This document shows positions 40,701-48,834 of a stretch of DNA of 64,000 bases, in pieces. This DNA comes from Pythium myriotylum (lineage: Eukaryota > Oomycota > Peronosporomycetes > Pythiales > Pythiaceae): contig JALJCQ010000008.1 in the NCBI GenBank assembly GCA_023091665.1, positions 620,001-684,000 of the forward strand, read 5' to 3'. The position numbers were made by a program, and so were the translations under genes. Numbering within the stretch: position 1 is the first letter of the stretch; the number at the start of each line of letters is the position of its first letter. The notes under the pieces are model-generated. The model was not told the origin of the DNA. It did not search any database and saw nothing but the letters and a program-made list of their open reading frames with translations.

Positions 40701-41626
40701 CAGATACTACCCATGAAGAGACCAAACACCGCGGCTGTGTACTTGGCTAAGGAAATGTTCTCTTCTTCGGCGAGCAGCGCTTTGGCGTTGTACTTGGCAA
40801 TCGCGCGCTTCTCGCCATTCAGCGAAGCGACCGTGCGGATCGAGCCGAGACTCTCCTCGGCAATGGCGCCGGCCTCGGCGTACATCTTCTGGGAGTACTC
40901 CTGGCGCGACTGGAGCGTCGTGATGAGGAAGCCGAGTGAGAGTGCCATGAAGGGCATGACACAGCACATGACGAGCGCCATGTCCCAGCCCTTGATGAAG
41001 CCGATAATGTAGCCAGCCACAAACTGGCATGTGTACTTGAACGACTCGCCGAGCTTGCTGCCCATGCCATCTTTGATCTTGACGGTGTCACCGGTAAGTC
41101 GACTCGAGAGCTGGAGTGCATCGTTCGAGTCGTACCAGCCAATGTCCATGTAGAGCATATGCTTCAGTGCAGCATTTCGCAGCGCCTTCATCTGTCGCTC
41201 GGCCGTGTTGATGAAGAGCACGTAGGCGACATAGTCGGTCACAAAGAGCCCGATGGCGATGTAGAAGTAGTCAAGCGCGGCGCTGTTGATGGCGCTGCGG
41301 TCGACGCCGCCGTCGGCCTGCTGGAAAGAGGAGATGGCGTTGCCGAAGACGAGCGCCATGCACGGGAAGAGCGAGCCGTTGGTGCCGGCCATGAGCACGC
41401 CGACGACGAGACAGAGCCGGTCGAAGGGCGTGGCGTAGCGGTAGAGCTGCGAGAAGGCGAGCGGCGGGTCGCTCTCGTCCTGCTTCTTCTTCTTCTTCTT
41501 CTTGGTGTCGGAGCCGTCGCTGTCGCTGGCCGTCGACTTGGCCTTGAGCACTTTGACGGCGACGTCGTCGGCCGGCGGCGTCACGACCTCGGCGAAGGAC
41601 GCGCGAGGGGAGACGGAGGACGCCAT
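37772..41626 (-). CDS. ABCB (MDR-type) full-size transporter, copy A'
   Basis: A 1,284-residue protein from ATG 41626 (MASSVSPRASFAEVV), ordered TMD1-NBD1-TMD2-NBD2. The N-terminus has a basic run after an acidic/serine segment (SDSDGSDTKKKKKKK). NBD1 shows Walker A GASGGGKST (near 432), Q-loop SQEPVLF, signature LSGGQKQR, Walker B ILVLDEATSALD and H-loop IAHRLST. NBD2 repeats them with GPSGGGKST (near 1080), GQEPTLF, LSGGQKQR, ILLLDEATSALD and IAHRLST, so both ATP sites look intact. The membrane-domain stretches ERQMKALRN and DIGWYDSNDALQLSSRLTGDT are typical of P-glycoprotein-type exporters. It probably exports hydrophobic compounds. It is the mirror-image partner of the copy at 53223 and shares nearly all of its NBD sequence. 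No intron. Confidence 0.96.
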   Translation of the reverse strand: MASSVSPRASFAEVVTPPADDVAVKVLKAKSTASDSDGSDTKKKKKKKQDESDPPLAFSQLYRYATPFDRLCLVVGVLMAGTNGSLFPCMALVFGNAISSFQQADGGVDRSAINSAALDYFYIAIGLFVTDYVAYVLFINTAERQMKALRNAALKHMLYMDIGWYDSNDALQLSSRLTGDTVKIKDGMGSKLGESFKYTCQFVAGYIIGFIKGWDMALVMCCVMPFMALSLGFLITTLQSRQEYSQKMYAEAGAIAEESLGSIRTVASLNGEKRAIAKYNAKALLAEEENISLAKYTAAVFGLFMGSIWIMYAAGLWYGGSRVAHAKTTPGEVFQGFFGVLLGTVSLAQISPNINAVAKARGAAAAIYKILDSPSAIDASKEDEGFIPETCAGHIQAIDLHFTYPTRPEAPILNGYNVTIESGQTVAFVGASGGGKSTLIALLERFYNPQSGQILLDGRDISTLNLKWLRSQIGMVSQEPVLFARTIYENIAAGGDNISREQAIEAAKMANAHNFIMSLPQQYDTLVGEKGVSLSGGQKQRVAIARAVVRNPKILVLDEATSALDAESERVVQEALNDLMDKTKMTTLVIAHRLSTIRRADKIVVLSGGRVVEEGKHEELLSIPDGVYNNLYTIQEEKAKEEAESAAEELAKVNNEPVLVQMERTISTHSHKSANDDPSAIAAEEESKRSKFTIMQAMEFSRPEMKYFVLGMIGAGICGFALPASAILISEMVTSMTQKYAKYEASKDKSYLDSLSDDVTLYGVCYIIGAVVIFGFTALHAYCFGYMAEKLTTRLRDIHFTALCRQNIAFFDEKKNATGALTADLNTNATKVSQISGDTLGRVVQAAFTLIAALIISFGTGSWLLTLIMLAVFPLLILGQVIRWKHLEGQDGLSDELAEVGAHASEALSNIRTVVSLGLEKSLTTRFEQLLELPLKQGRKEAQINGLALGFSSFILFATYSLVFWYGGKLVDERKISFVELMRTLMAIMMSAQGVSSAATFFGESEKATKSGGAIVAVRDRPLPIDSFDEGGLRPDTVEGKIEFKNITFRYPTRPGVTVLRHYNLTVEPGQTVAFCGPSGGGKSTCISMIERFYDPVEGQVLLDGRNLKDLNVQWLRSQIGLVGQEPTLFIGTIAENIAYGLDFKPSHEEIVTAAKMANAHDFITQFPDGYETQVGMKGEQLSGGQKQRIAIARAILKNPNILLLDEATSALDSESEKIVQEALDKVVALKRRTTIIIAHRLSTIRKADKICVVSGGKIAEQGTHAELLALGGIYKKLVESATA

Positions 41627-42163
41627 GGCGGAGGGGGAGCGGAGCGAAATCCGGAGTGGGCACGCCGGATCCGGAGATTAGGACGGAGAGGAGCCATTCT
41701 GGATTCGGGATGCCCCGTGTCCAGGGAACACCGCCGATGAGTGGATTGGTAGAGGGGGTAGGGTTCCGGATTTTGATCCGGGGACAGCAATCGTTGCGAC
41801 TGGTAATCGGCATGCTAAAACAGTGGCTTAGGAGTTTGCGGGCTCGGTTTCGATGCTCAAGAACTGAAATAACGTTACGTGGGAGCTTACCGACATACTT
41901 AAATAGGAGATCATAGAGATTGCCGGGCAGTCACAATCAGACCAAACATTGAAGAGAGTGATGGTCATGGATACATCCTATCACCATTCCTGTATTAGTT
42001 TATGCCACGCCAGAGCAATCTGGCGAGAAAGGCCACTCGGAGCTGTCAGTGGACCCTTCACTAAACTTAATCCAGTGGTTGGTACTGTGTCCTAAGGGAC
42101 AACCGTCTCCCAGAATACTAATATAAGACACCTGGATCACTCATCCGACCCCATCTCAGTACA
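41627..42163. other. Intergenic region between ABCB copies A' and B'
   Basis: About 540 bases holding the promoter of A' and the 3' end of B'. The part nearest A' (41645-41790) has repeated TCCGGA/ATCCGG hexamers. I see no similarity to the corresponding B-A gap on the plus-strand side (52804-53222). Confidence 0.5.
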
Positions 42164-45100
42164 TCAACCCTCTACTACATGCGTTTCTCCATGCTCGCTG
42201 CTCGCCGCCGCGCGCTGGAGCCGCGCGTAGAGCCCTCTCGGCGCGCGCTGCAGCAGCTCGTCGTGCGCGCCGCTCTCGGCCACGCGGCCCTGGTGCACGA
42301 CGCAGACGCGGTCGGCGCGGCGCAGCGTCGCGAGCCGGTGCGCGACCACGAGCGTCGTGCGCGTGCGCTGCGCCACGAGCGCGTCGAGCGCCGCCTGCAC
42401 GAGGGCCTCGCTCGCGGCGTCGAGCGCGCTCGTGGCCTCGTCGAGCAGCAGCACGCGCGGCTCGCGCAGCACGGCGCGCGCGATGGCCACGCGCTGCTTC
42501 TGGCCGCCCGAGAGCAGCGCGCCGCGCGCGCCGACCTCGGTCGCGTACGCGTCGGGCAGCCGCGAGATGAACTCGTGCGCGTGCGCGAGCCTCGCGGCGG
42601 CCTCGATCTGCTGCGGCGTCGGCGCGCGCTCGAGCCCGAACGCGATGTTGTCGGCGATCGAGCCGCGGAAGAGCACGGGCTCCTGCCCCACGTAGCCGAT
42701 CTGGCGCCGCAGCCACGCGACGTTGAGCGTGCGCAGGTCGCGGCCGTCGAGCAGCACGCGGCCCCGCGTCGGGTCGTAGAAGCGCTCGAGCAGCGCGGCG
42801 ACCGTGCTCTTGCCGCCGCCGCTCGCGCCGCAGAGCCCGACCGTCTCGTTGGCGGCGATCGAGAGGCTGAAGCCCGCGAGCACGGGCGCGTCCGGGCGAC
42901 TCGGGTACCGGAACGAGACGTCCTGGAACTCGATGCGGCCCTCGACGTGCGTGGGCGTCTCGCCGTCGTCGCGCAGCGCGTCGATCGCGTGCGGGCGGTC
43001 GCGCACGGCGACAATGGCGGCGCCGGCCTTGGTGGCGTCGGCGGCCTCGCCGAGCCAGCTCATCGCGAAGCCGACGCCCTGCGAGGCCATGAGGATGGCC
43101 ATGAGCGTGCGCATGAGCTGCCGGAACGAGATGGCGCCGCGCTCCACGAGCGCGCCGCCGTACCAGAAGACGAGCGCGTACGTGGCGAAGACGACAAAGT
43201 TGCTGTAGCCGACGGCGACGCCCGTGGCCGCGGCCTGCCGCACGCCGAGCCGCATGGGCTCGTCGAGCGCGCGCGAGAAGGCGCGGGCCATCGTGCGCTC
43301 GAGCCCCAGCGCCGCGACCGTGCGCGCGCTCGCGAGCGCCTGCGAGGCCTGCGCGGCGGCGGCCGCGAGCTCGCTGGTGGCCAGCTGCGCGCCCTTGAGG
43401 TGCCGGTTGCGCGCGGTCTCGCCCCAGAGCAGGCAGGGCAGCGCCGCGAGCAGCACGAGCGTGAGCTGCCAGCTGCCCGAGACGAAGGAGAGCAGCACGG
43501 CGGCCGCGAGCGTCGTGGCCGCCTGCACGACGCGGCCGTGGGCGTCGCCCGAGACGAGCGACACGCGCTGCGCCTCGAGCGAGAGCGCCGACGCGAGCGC
43601 GCCCGTCGAGTGGGCCTCGTCGTCGAAGAAGGCCATGTCCTGGCGGCAGAGCGCCGCGAAGTGCACGTGGCGCAGCCGCCGCGTGAGCCGGGCCGCCATG
43701 AGCCGGAAGTGGAAGACCTGCGCGGCGTGCGCGATTCCGACGGCCACGGCCACGGCCACGTAGTAGACGCCCGAGGCGCGCACGTCGGCGGCGAGCGCGC
43801 GCAGCTCGCGGCGGTCGCGCGTGGCGAGGAAGACGCCGTAGCGCTCGGTCATGAGCGCCACGACGTGGCTCAGCAGCAGCGCCGAGGCCGGCAGCGAGAG
43901 CCCGTGGACCACGGCGGCCGCCATGCCGCGCGCGTAGTGGCTCGCCTCGGGCGCGCTCAGCCGCATGGCGTCGCGCATCGTGAACGCGGCGCCGCGCGCG
44001 TCGGTCGTCGTCGTCGTCGTCGTCTTGGTGGTCGTGGTGGCAACTGTGGCGGCGTCGAGTGCTGGAGGCGCTGGTGGCTGCGTCGACCGCGGCGACGCGA
44101 GCGGCGGCGGCTGCTGCTGCTGCTCTTGCGCGGCGTCGGAGTCGGCGGCCTCGGACGTCGGAGGCGCGTCGTCTCGTGGCGATGGCGGTGGCGGTGGCGC
44201 GTCGGCTGCTGCGTCGGCTGTGTCGGCTACGTCGGCTGCGTCGGCCGCGTCGGCCTGGAAGGCCTGCGCCGCGACCAGCGCGCGGTAGACGCCGCCCTCG
44301 CGCGCCAGCAGCGCGTCGTGCGAGCCGCGCTCGGCCACGCGGCCGCCGGCCAGCACGAAGATGCAGTCGGCCGCGCGCACCGTGCTCAGGCGGTGCGCCA
44401 CCACGAGCGTGGTCATGCGCGGCTCGCGCTGCAGCAGCGCGAGCAGCGCCGCCTGCACGTGGGCCTCGCTCTCGGTGTCGAGCGCGCTCGTGGCCTCGTC
44501 CAGCACGAGCACGCGCGGCTTGCGCACGAGCGCGCGCGCGATGGCGAGGCGCTGCCTCTGGCCGCCCGAGAGCTGCGCGCCGTGCTCGCCCACGAGCGTG
44601 GCGTACCCGTTCGGCAGCCGCGAGATGAAGTCGTGCGCGTGGGCGAGCCGCGCCGCGGCGACGAGCTGCTCGTGGGAGAGCTCGGTCTCGCTCTCGGTCT
44701 CGGCCGCCCACGCGCAGCCCATGGCGATGTTGTCGGCGACCGAGCCGCGGAAGAGCACGGGCTCCTGCGCCACGAGCCCGATCTGGCGCCGCAGCCACGC
44801 CACGTTGAGCTCGCGCAGGTCGCGGCCGTCGAGCAGCACGCGGCCCCGCGTCGGGTCGTAGAAGCGCTCGAGCAGCGCCACGAGCGTGCTCTTGCCGCCG
44901 CCGCTGGGCCCGACGAAGGCCACGGTCTGCCCCGCGGCGACCGAGAGCTCGAGCCCGCGCAGCACGGGCGCGTCCGGGCGGCTCGGGTACGCGAAGTGCA
45001 CGTCGTGGAACGCGAGCTGGCCGTCGCACGCCGGCGGCACGAGCCCGCGGTCGCTCGCGGCGTCGATGGCCGGGCGCGAGTCGAGCTGGCGGAAGAGCTC

Positions 45101-46264
45101 GAAGGCCGCGGCCTGCGCCTCGCCGACGGCCTTGAGGTTGGGCGAGATCTGGCCGAGCGGCCGCGTGCCGATGACGATGCCGAAGAAGGCCTGGAAGACG
45201 ACGCCCGGCGGCAGCTCGCGCTGGTAGACCTTCCAGCCGCCGTACCAGAGACCGACGGCGTACATGAGCCAGACGCTGCCGGTGAAGAGCCCCTGGATGG
45301 GGGCGGCGCGGCGGAACTGCGCGATGCTGGCGCGCTCCACGTCCTGCGACTTGGCGTCGTACCGCGCGATGGCGCGCGCCTCGGCGTTGAGCGAGGCCAC
45401 CGTGCGCATGGCCGCGAGCGTCTCCTCGGCGACGGCGCCGGCCTCGGCGTAGGCGTCCTGCGTGAGCTTGGCGTTGGCGCGCACCATCTGCAGCAGGAAC
45501 GACATGGACCACACCGTGAGCGGCGTGACGCAGCTCATGACGAGCGCCAGGTCCCAGCTCTGCACGAGGCCGATGGCGTAGCCGGCCACGAACTGCGCCG
45601 AGACGTTGAGCAGCTCGCCGAGCTTCTGGCCCATGCCGTCTCGGATCTTGGTCGTGTCGGCCGTGAGGCGGCTCGTGAGCTGCGGCACCTCGTTGCTGTG
45701 CTCGTCGAACCAGGCCGCGTCCATGTGGAGCAGGTGCTGCAGCGCGGTCTCGCGCATGGCGCGCACCTGTCGCTCCGAGAGCGCGCCGAAGGCCGCGTAG
45801 GCGACCGAGTCGGTGGCGAGCAGCGCGACGGCGATGGCGAGGTACTCGAGCGCGGCTCGGTTGACGGCGTGCTTGTCGAAGGGGTCGAAGGCGTCGATGG
45901 CGTGGCCGAAGACGATGGCCATGCAGGGGTAGAGCGCGCCGTTGAGGCCGGCAAGCACGCAGGCGAGCGCGAGTAGGGCGCGCTCTCGCGGCGTCGCGAA
46001 GCGGTAGAGCGCGAGCAGCGAGACCTTTGGTGGCAGTGGCTTCTTCGCAGTCTGCGTTTTCGTCTTTTTCTTTTTGCGTCTCTTGTTCTTACTCTTCACT
46101 TCCCATCCGTCGATGTATCCTCTGGCATCGGCTTCTTCTCCCGACCGCGACCGGGTCGTCCACGCGTCCTGTGACTGCTCCTCTGTCGGCGTAGCAAGTC
46201 GCTGCTCGTCGACAAAACGCGGCGAGCGCAGCGCCTGGTAAGAGGCGTCGCTCTTGGTCGCCAT
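42164..46264 (-). CDS. ABCB full-size transporter, GC-rich copy B'
   Basis: A 1,366-residue protein from ATG 46264 (MATKSDASYQALRSPR). A charged N-terminal extension of about 70 residues ends in a lysine-rich run (KNKRRKKKKTK). Then TMD1-NBD1-TMD2-NBD2 follow. NBD1: GPSGGGKST (near 457), AQEPVLF, LSGGQRQR, VLVLDEATSALD, VAHRLST. NBD2: GASGGGKST (near 1148), GQEPVLF, LSGGQKQR, VLLLDEATSALD, VAHRLAT. The linker after NBD1 is low-complexity (repeated Ala-Asp-Ala, then Pro, Gln and a Thr run). Codon third positions are almost all G or C, far more than in the A-type genes. Bases 42200-46053 form one arm of a near-perfect inverted repeat with 48893-52746. The C-terminal tail (SSEHGETHVVEG) is unique to this copy. 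Confidence 0.94.
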   Translation of the reverse strand: MATKSDASYQALRSPRFVDEQRLATPTEEQSQDAWTTRSRSGEEADARGYIDGWEVKSKNKRRKKKKTKTQTAKKPLPPKVSLLALYRFATPRERALLALACVLAGLNGALYPCMAIVFGHAIDAFDPFDKHAVNRAALEYLAIAVALLATDSVAYAAFGALSERQVRAMRETALQHLLHMDAAWFDEHSNEVPQLTSRLTADTTKIRDGMGQKLGELLNVSAQFVAGYAIGLVQSWDLALVMSCVTPLTVWSMSFLLQMVRANAKLTQDAYAEAGAVAEETLAAMRTVASLNAEARAIARYDAKSQDVERASIAQFRRAAPIQGLFTGSVWLMYAVGLWYGGWKVYQRELPPGVVFQAFFGIVIGTRPLGQISPNLKAVGEAQAAAFELFRQLDSRPAIDAASDRGLVPPACDGQLAFHDVHFAYPSRPDAPVLRGLELSVAAGQTVAFVGPSGGGKSTLVALLERFYDPTRGRVLLDGRDLRELNVAWLRRQIGLVAQEPVLFRGSVADNIAMGCAWAAETESETELSHEQLVAAARLAHAHDFISRLPNGYATLVGEHGAQLSGGQRQRLAIARALVRKPRVLVLDEATSALDTESEAHVQAALLALLQREPRMTTLVVAHRLSTVRAADCIFVLAGGRVAERGSHDALLAREGGVYRALVAAQAFQADAADAADVADTADAAADAPPPPPSPRDDAPPTSEAADSDAAQEQQQQPPPLASPRSTQPPAPPALDAATVATTTTKTTTTTTTDARGAAFTMRDAMRLSAPEASHYARGMAAAVVHGLSLPASALLLSHVVALMTERYGVFLATRDRRELRALAADVRASGVYYVAVAVAVGIAHAAQVFHFRLMAARLTRRLRHVHFAALCRQDMAFFDDEAHSTGALASALSLEAQRVSLVSGDAHGRVVQAATTLAAAVLLSFVSGSWQLTLVLLAALPCLLWGETARNRHLKGAQLATSELAAAAAQASQALASARTVAALGLERTMARAFSRALDEPMRLGVRQAAATGVAVGYSNFVVFATYALVFWYGGALVERGAISFRQLMRTLMAILMASQGVGFAMSWLGEAADATKAGAAIVAVRDRPHAIDALRDDGETPTHVEGRIEFQDVSFRYPSRPDAPVLAGFSLSIAANETVGLCGASGGGKSTVAALLERFYDPTRGRVLLDGRDLRTLNVAWLRRQIGYVGQEPVLFRGSIADNIAFGLERAPTPQQIEAAARLAHAHEFISRLPDAYATEVGARGALLSGGQKQRVAIARAVLREPRVLLLDEATSALDAASEALVQAALDALVAQRTRTTLVVAHRLATLRRADRVCVVHQGRVAESGAHDELLQRAPRGLYARLQRAAASSEHGETHVVEG
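42200..46053 (-). repeat. Left arm of a 3,854-bp inverted repeat
   Basis: This segment is the reverse complement of 48893-52746. Both arms are 3,854 bases, so there is no net length difference. The only mismatches I noticed are two bases close to the inner end (a Leu versus Pro codon and a silent neighbour). Identity stops abruptly at both edges, inside the coding sequence. Confidence 0.9.
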
Positions 46265-46761
46265 GGCCCGCGCCGTCCACTGCGAATCGCCGAATGCATC
46301 GTTGCGCGGCGACAGGCCTGGCGCGTCGCTGTGGTCGGCGGACCCATGATGACGACGACGCTTACAGTGGATCGGCGGAACGCCGGCTGCTCCAGCGCAG
46401 ACGTCCGCCGTGTCTCGGCGTGATGAGTAGAGAGCTTCACGCGCCCATCCCTTGAAGATGACGCGGACCCCTCGAGACCGCAGACATTCGAATTTTTTGT
46501 CCTTCGAATTTCTCCATCTCAGCTCTTTACTCAGAGTCAGATATGATTCATTCGCTCTACCTGGTTCAGTATCGAATCAATCCGTCTCACCTTGTTTTGA
46601 TTTTGATGGGGCCAACTTCAACATCTGAGGAGACTAAATGAACCAAAAGTAGCTTCCTGGCTCAGACCGAGAGGACGGAATCTTTCCACTCGCGCTGTCA
46701 ACCTACGTGGTCCTCCGCAGCGAGATCGAAAGCCGCACCGCTTCCTCGACCGCATCGGTCG
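46265..46761. other. Divergent promoter region between ABCB B' and the EF-hand gene
   Basis: About 500 bases between two divergent start codons. There are no convincing frames. The half nearer the EF-hand gene is A/T-richer (46490-46610). No specific motif stands out. Confidence 0.5.
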
Positions 46762-48426
46762 ATGCACCATCTCTACCCGAACCTCGAGCTCGCGCAGGCC
46801 AAGTCGAGCCTCAAGTACCGCGTTCCGACCGCCAAGGACGAGCGCCCACCATCGCCACTGCTCGTCTCGAGAGAGTCGCTGCCATCTCGACGCAGACACC
46901 GCGTACCTGCGCTCTCTCACTCCCAGAGCACTCCGGATGTGGTCTTTTACGACGATGGGGAGCCAGTTCACGCGGTTGGTAGGCGGCGCCGCCGAGCTGA
47001 ACTGAGTCCGTCGTCGTCGCCTGAACACCAGGTCTCAAGGATAGCGTCGTTGATAATCTTATCTGCTAACGACGATGGGAATAGTATGGCGAGTCCGTTG
47101 TCTCCGACGCTTGTTCGACGCCTCGAGAGGATCGACCACATCATTGCTCGTGCCGACTCAAACCCACCAACCCCCGACCTCCGGGCGGTTACAGCGAACG
47201 ACTCCAGCTCCAACACTCGGCGTGGTTCAAACACTCTCCGCCTCGGTCCGCTGTCGGTGGCGACTAGTAGAAGTGGCGGCGAGGCATCTACTGCTGCACC
47301 ATCAGCTGACTCGCTAACAAATGCGCTCAAGTCTGCCCAGTCACGGCGGAAAGTGTGGTTCTTGATGAAACAAGGAGGCGGTGCTAAGATTAAATCAACA
47401 TCAAAAGTCGCGCGTCCGACTCCGATGCAGAGAAAGCCATCAAGTTTCGTCGAGCAGCATCGTCAGATCTCGACCAGATACCTTATCACCAGCACCGATG
47501 ATAGTTCGCGCTTTGTCTCCCAACCAACTATGGCTTCGCCCACGGGGAAGCAAGGCTCCCAACGGCAGCTAAACGGCGAGCGCGTGATGCAGTTCGTTGA
47601 CGCAGTTAACAACAAGCCACTCAGCTCGTCGGGAACAAGCACAGACGGCCCGACCGTCAGCCTCGACAAGCAACTGCGCCGCATCTCTCTGGTTTCGTTC
47701 GAGCAGGCCGCCGCGCTTGGACCAGAAGAGCGACGTATTCTAGAGCGTGTCAACAGCTCACTTGCGATGCGTCGCAAGCAAATGTTTGGGATCTACAGCA
47801 TTCGCGAGGTTATGGCCGTGATCCGCCTCTTCTGGTTCCTCGACGCTGATCGCTCTGGAGGTATAACACTAGATGAGCTCCATCTTCACCGTGACTTTTT
47901 CACGCAGCTCGGGCGTACGGACCTCAGCGCGGTCTTCCACGAATTGGACGTAGACGGCAACGGCACTGTCGCGCTCAACGAGCTGCTGCGTGTGTGTTTC
48001 CGCCATGCAAACGACCACCAGTTGCAGGCGATGCTTACGCTCGCCAAGGTCGGCGACGTCCACGAGTACCTCACCGGCCGATTATCTGGCTCGCGTCCCA
48101 AAGACAAAGAGGCTGACACGAGCGAGCTGGAAGAAAACAGGAAGGAGCTTCAGGAGATCTTCCATGTCTTTGACCGCAATGGCGACGGTAAAATTAACCG
48201 ATCGGAGTTGCTCGAGGCTCTGGAGATCGACGATGAGATGTTTGCGCCGGCATTGGAGACCGCGCGTGGCTCGTGGGCTGAGAATGCCAAGCGTATGGAA
48301 CGCGCCAAGACCGGTGGGCTCACAAAGGAGGACGTCGAGCGATTCTACGGCGAGTGCGACCGCAACCACGACGAGTTGCTCGACTTCGACGAGTTCGTCA
48401 AGCTGATGGAGGTCGCTGCGTCGTGA
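46762..48426 (+). CDS. EF-hand protein with long disordered N-terminus
   Basis: A 554-residue single-exon protein. Residues 1-330 are Ser/Arg/Pro-rich and probably disordered. The C-terminal part has four EF-hand-like units in two pairs: DADRSGGITLDE (near 367) and DVDGNGTVALNE (near 396), then DRNGDGKINRSE (near 471) and DRNHDELLDFDE (near 533). The first three loops keep Asp1 and Glu12; the fourth keeps acidic ligands but lacks the loop glycine. The first pair is preceded by FGIYSIREVMAVIRLFWFL. The layout suggests a calcium sensor rather than an enzyme; there is no kinase domain. It sits alone in the spacer of the ABCB inverted repeat, between the divergent B' and B genes, and has only one copy here. 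Confidence 0.88.
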   Translation: MHHLYPNLELAQAKSSLKYRVPTAKDERPPSPLLVSRESLPSRRRHRVPALSHSQSTPDVVFYDDGEPVHAVGRRRRRAELSPSSSPEHQVSRIASLIILSANDDGNSMASPLSPTLVRRLERIDHIIARADSNPPTPDLRAVTANDSSSNTRRGSNTLRLGPLSVATSRSGGEASTAAPSADSLTNALKSAQSRRKVWFLMKQGGGAKIKSTSKVARPTPMQRKPSSFVEQHRQISTRYLITSTDDSSRFVSQPTMASPTGKQGSQRQLNGERVMQFVDAVNNKPLSSSGTSTDGPTVSLDKQLRRISLVSFEQAAALGPEERRILERVNSSLAMRRKQMFGIYSIREVMAVIRLFWFLDADRSGGITLDELHLHRDFFTQLGRTDLSAVFHELDVDGNGTVALNELLRVCFRHANDHQLQAMLTLAKVGDVHEYLTGRLSGSRPKDKEADTSELEENRKELQEIFHVFDRNGDGKINRSELLEALEIDDEMFAPALETARGSWAENAKRMERAKTGGLTKEDVERFYGECDRNHDELLDFDEFVKLMEVAAS

Positions 48427-48834
48427 CCCACGAGTCCCGAAACCAAACTGCGAGGACAAAGTGTATCAGAGTGTGTGGTAGACGAGGAGGGCAATCTGGG
48501 TTCGTCCATAGCACGAGCAGGTTGCGGCACTGGGATGCCCCTGTATAGTGGGATCGTCATCGCGTCTCCTTGGGAGGCGTTTCCCACTGGGACTGGGAAG
48601 CACGCTGACGCAGTTTGCTCGGATGGAGCCGACGACGAGTCATGGAAGGTGCAGTCGTGCCGTTCCAAGTCAGTTCGCGATGAGAACGATGTCCATAAAA
48701 GAAATCCAGGATGCACATCATGATCTTCTCCTTCCAACCCAGTCAGCAACGTGAGATATCGAATCACTGGTGGGTGCTCACCTGCCACGAGATTTGCCAT
48801 CGCTGCCACTTGCGATTCTTCCTGCCCGAGCACA
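48427..48834. other. Intergenic region between the EF-hand gene and ABCB copy B
   Basis: About 410 bases, which should hold the EF-hand 3' end and the promoter of copy B. The copy B frame stays open upstream of its ATG to 48751 but has no other ATG there. No recognisable element. Confidence 0.5.

Noticed and set aside
42179..45976. 1,265-codon open frame on the plus strand antisense to ABCB copy B'
   Set aside because: It mirrors an identical frame at 48970-52683 on the minus strand in copy B. Both arise from the extreme G/C third-position bias; the translation is His/Arg/Val-rich with no domain, while the sense frame has all ABC motifs.
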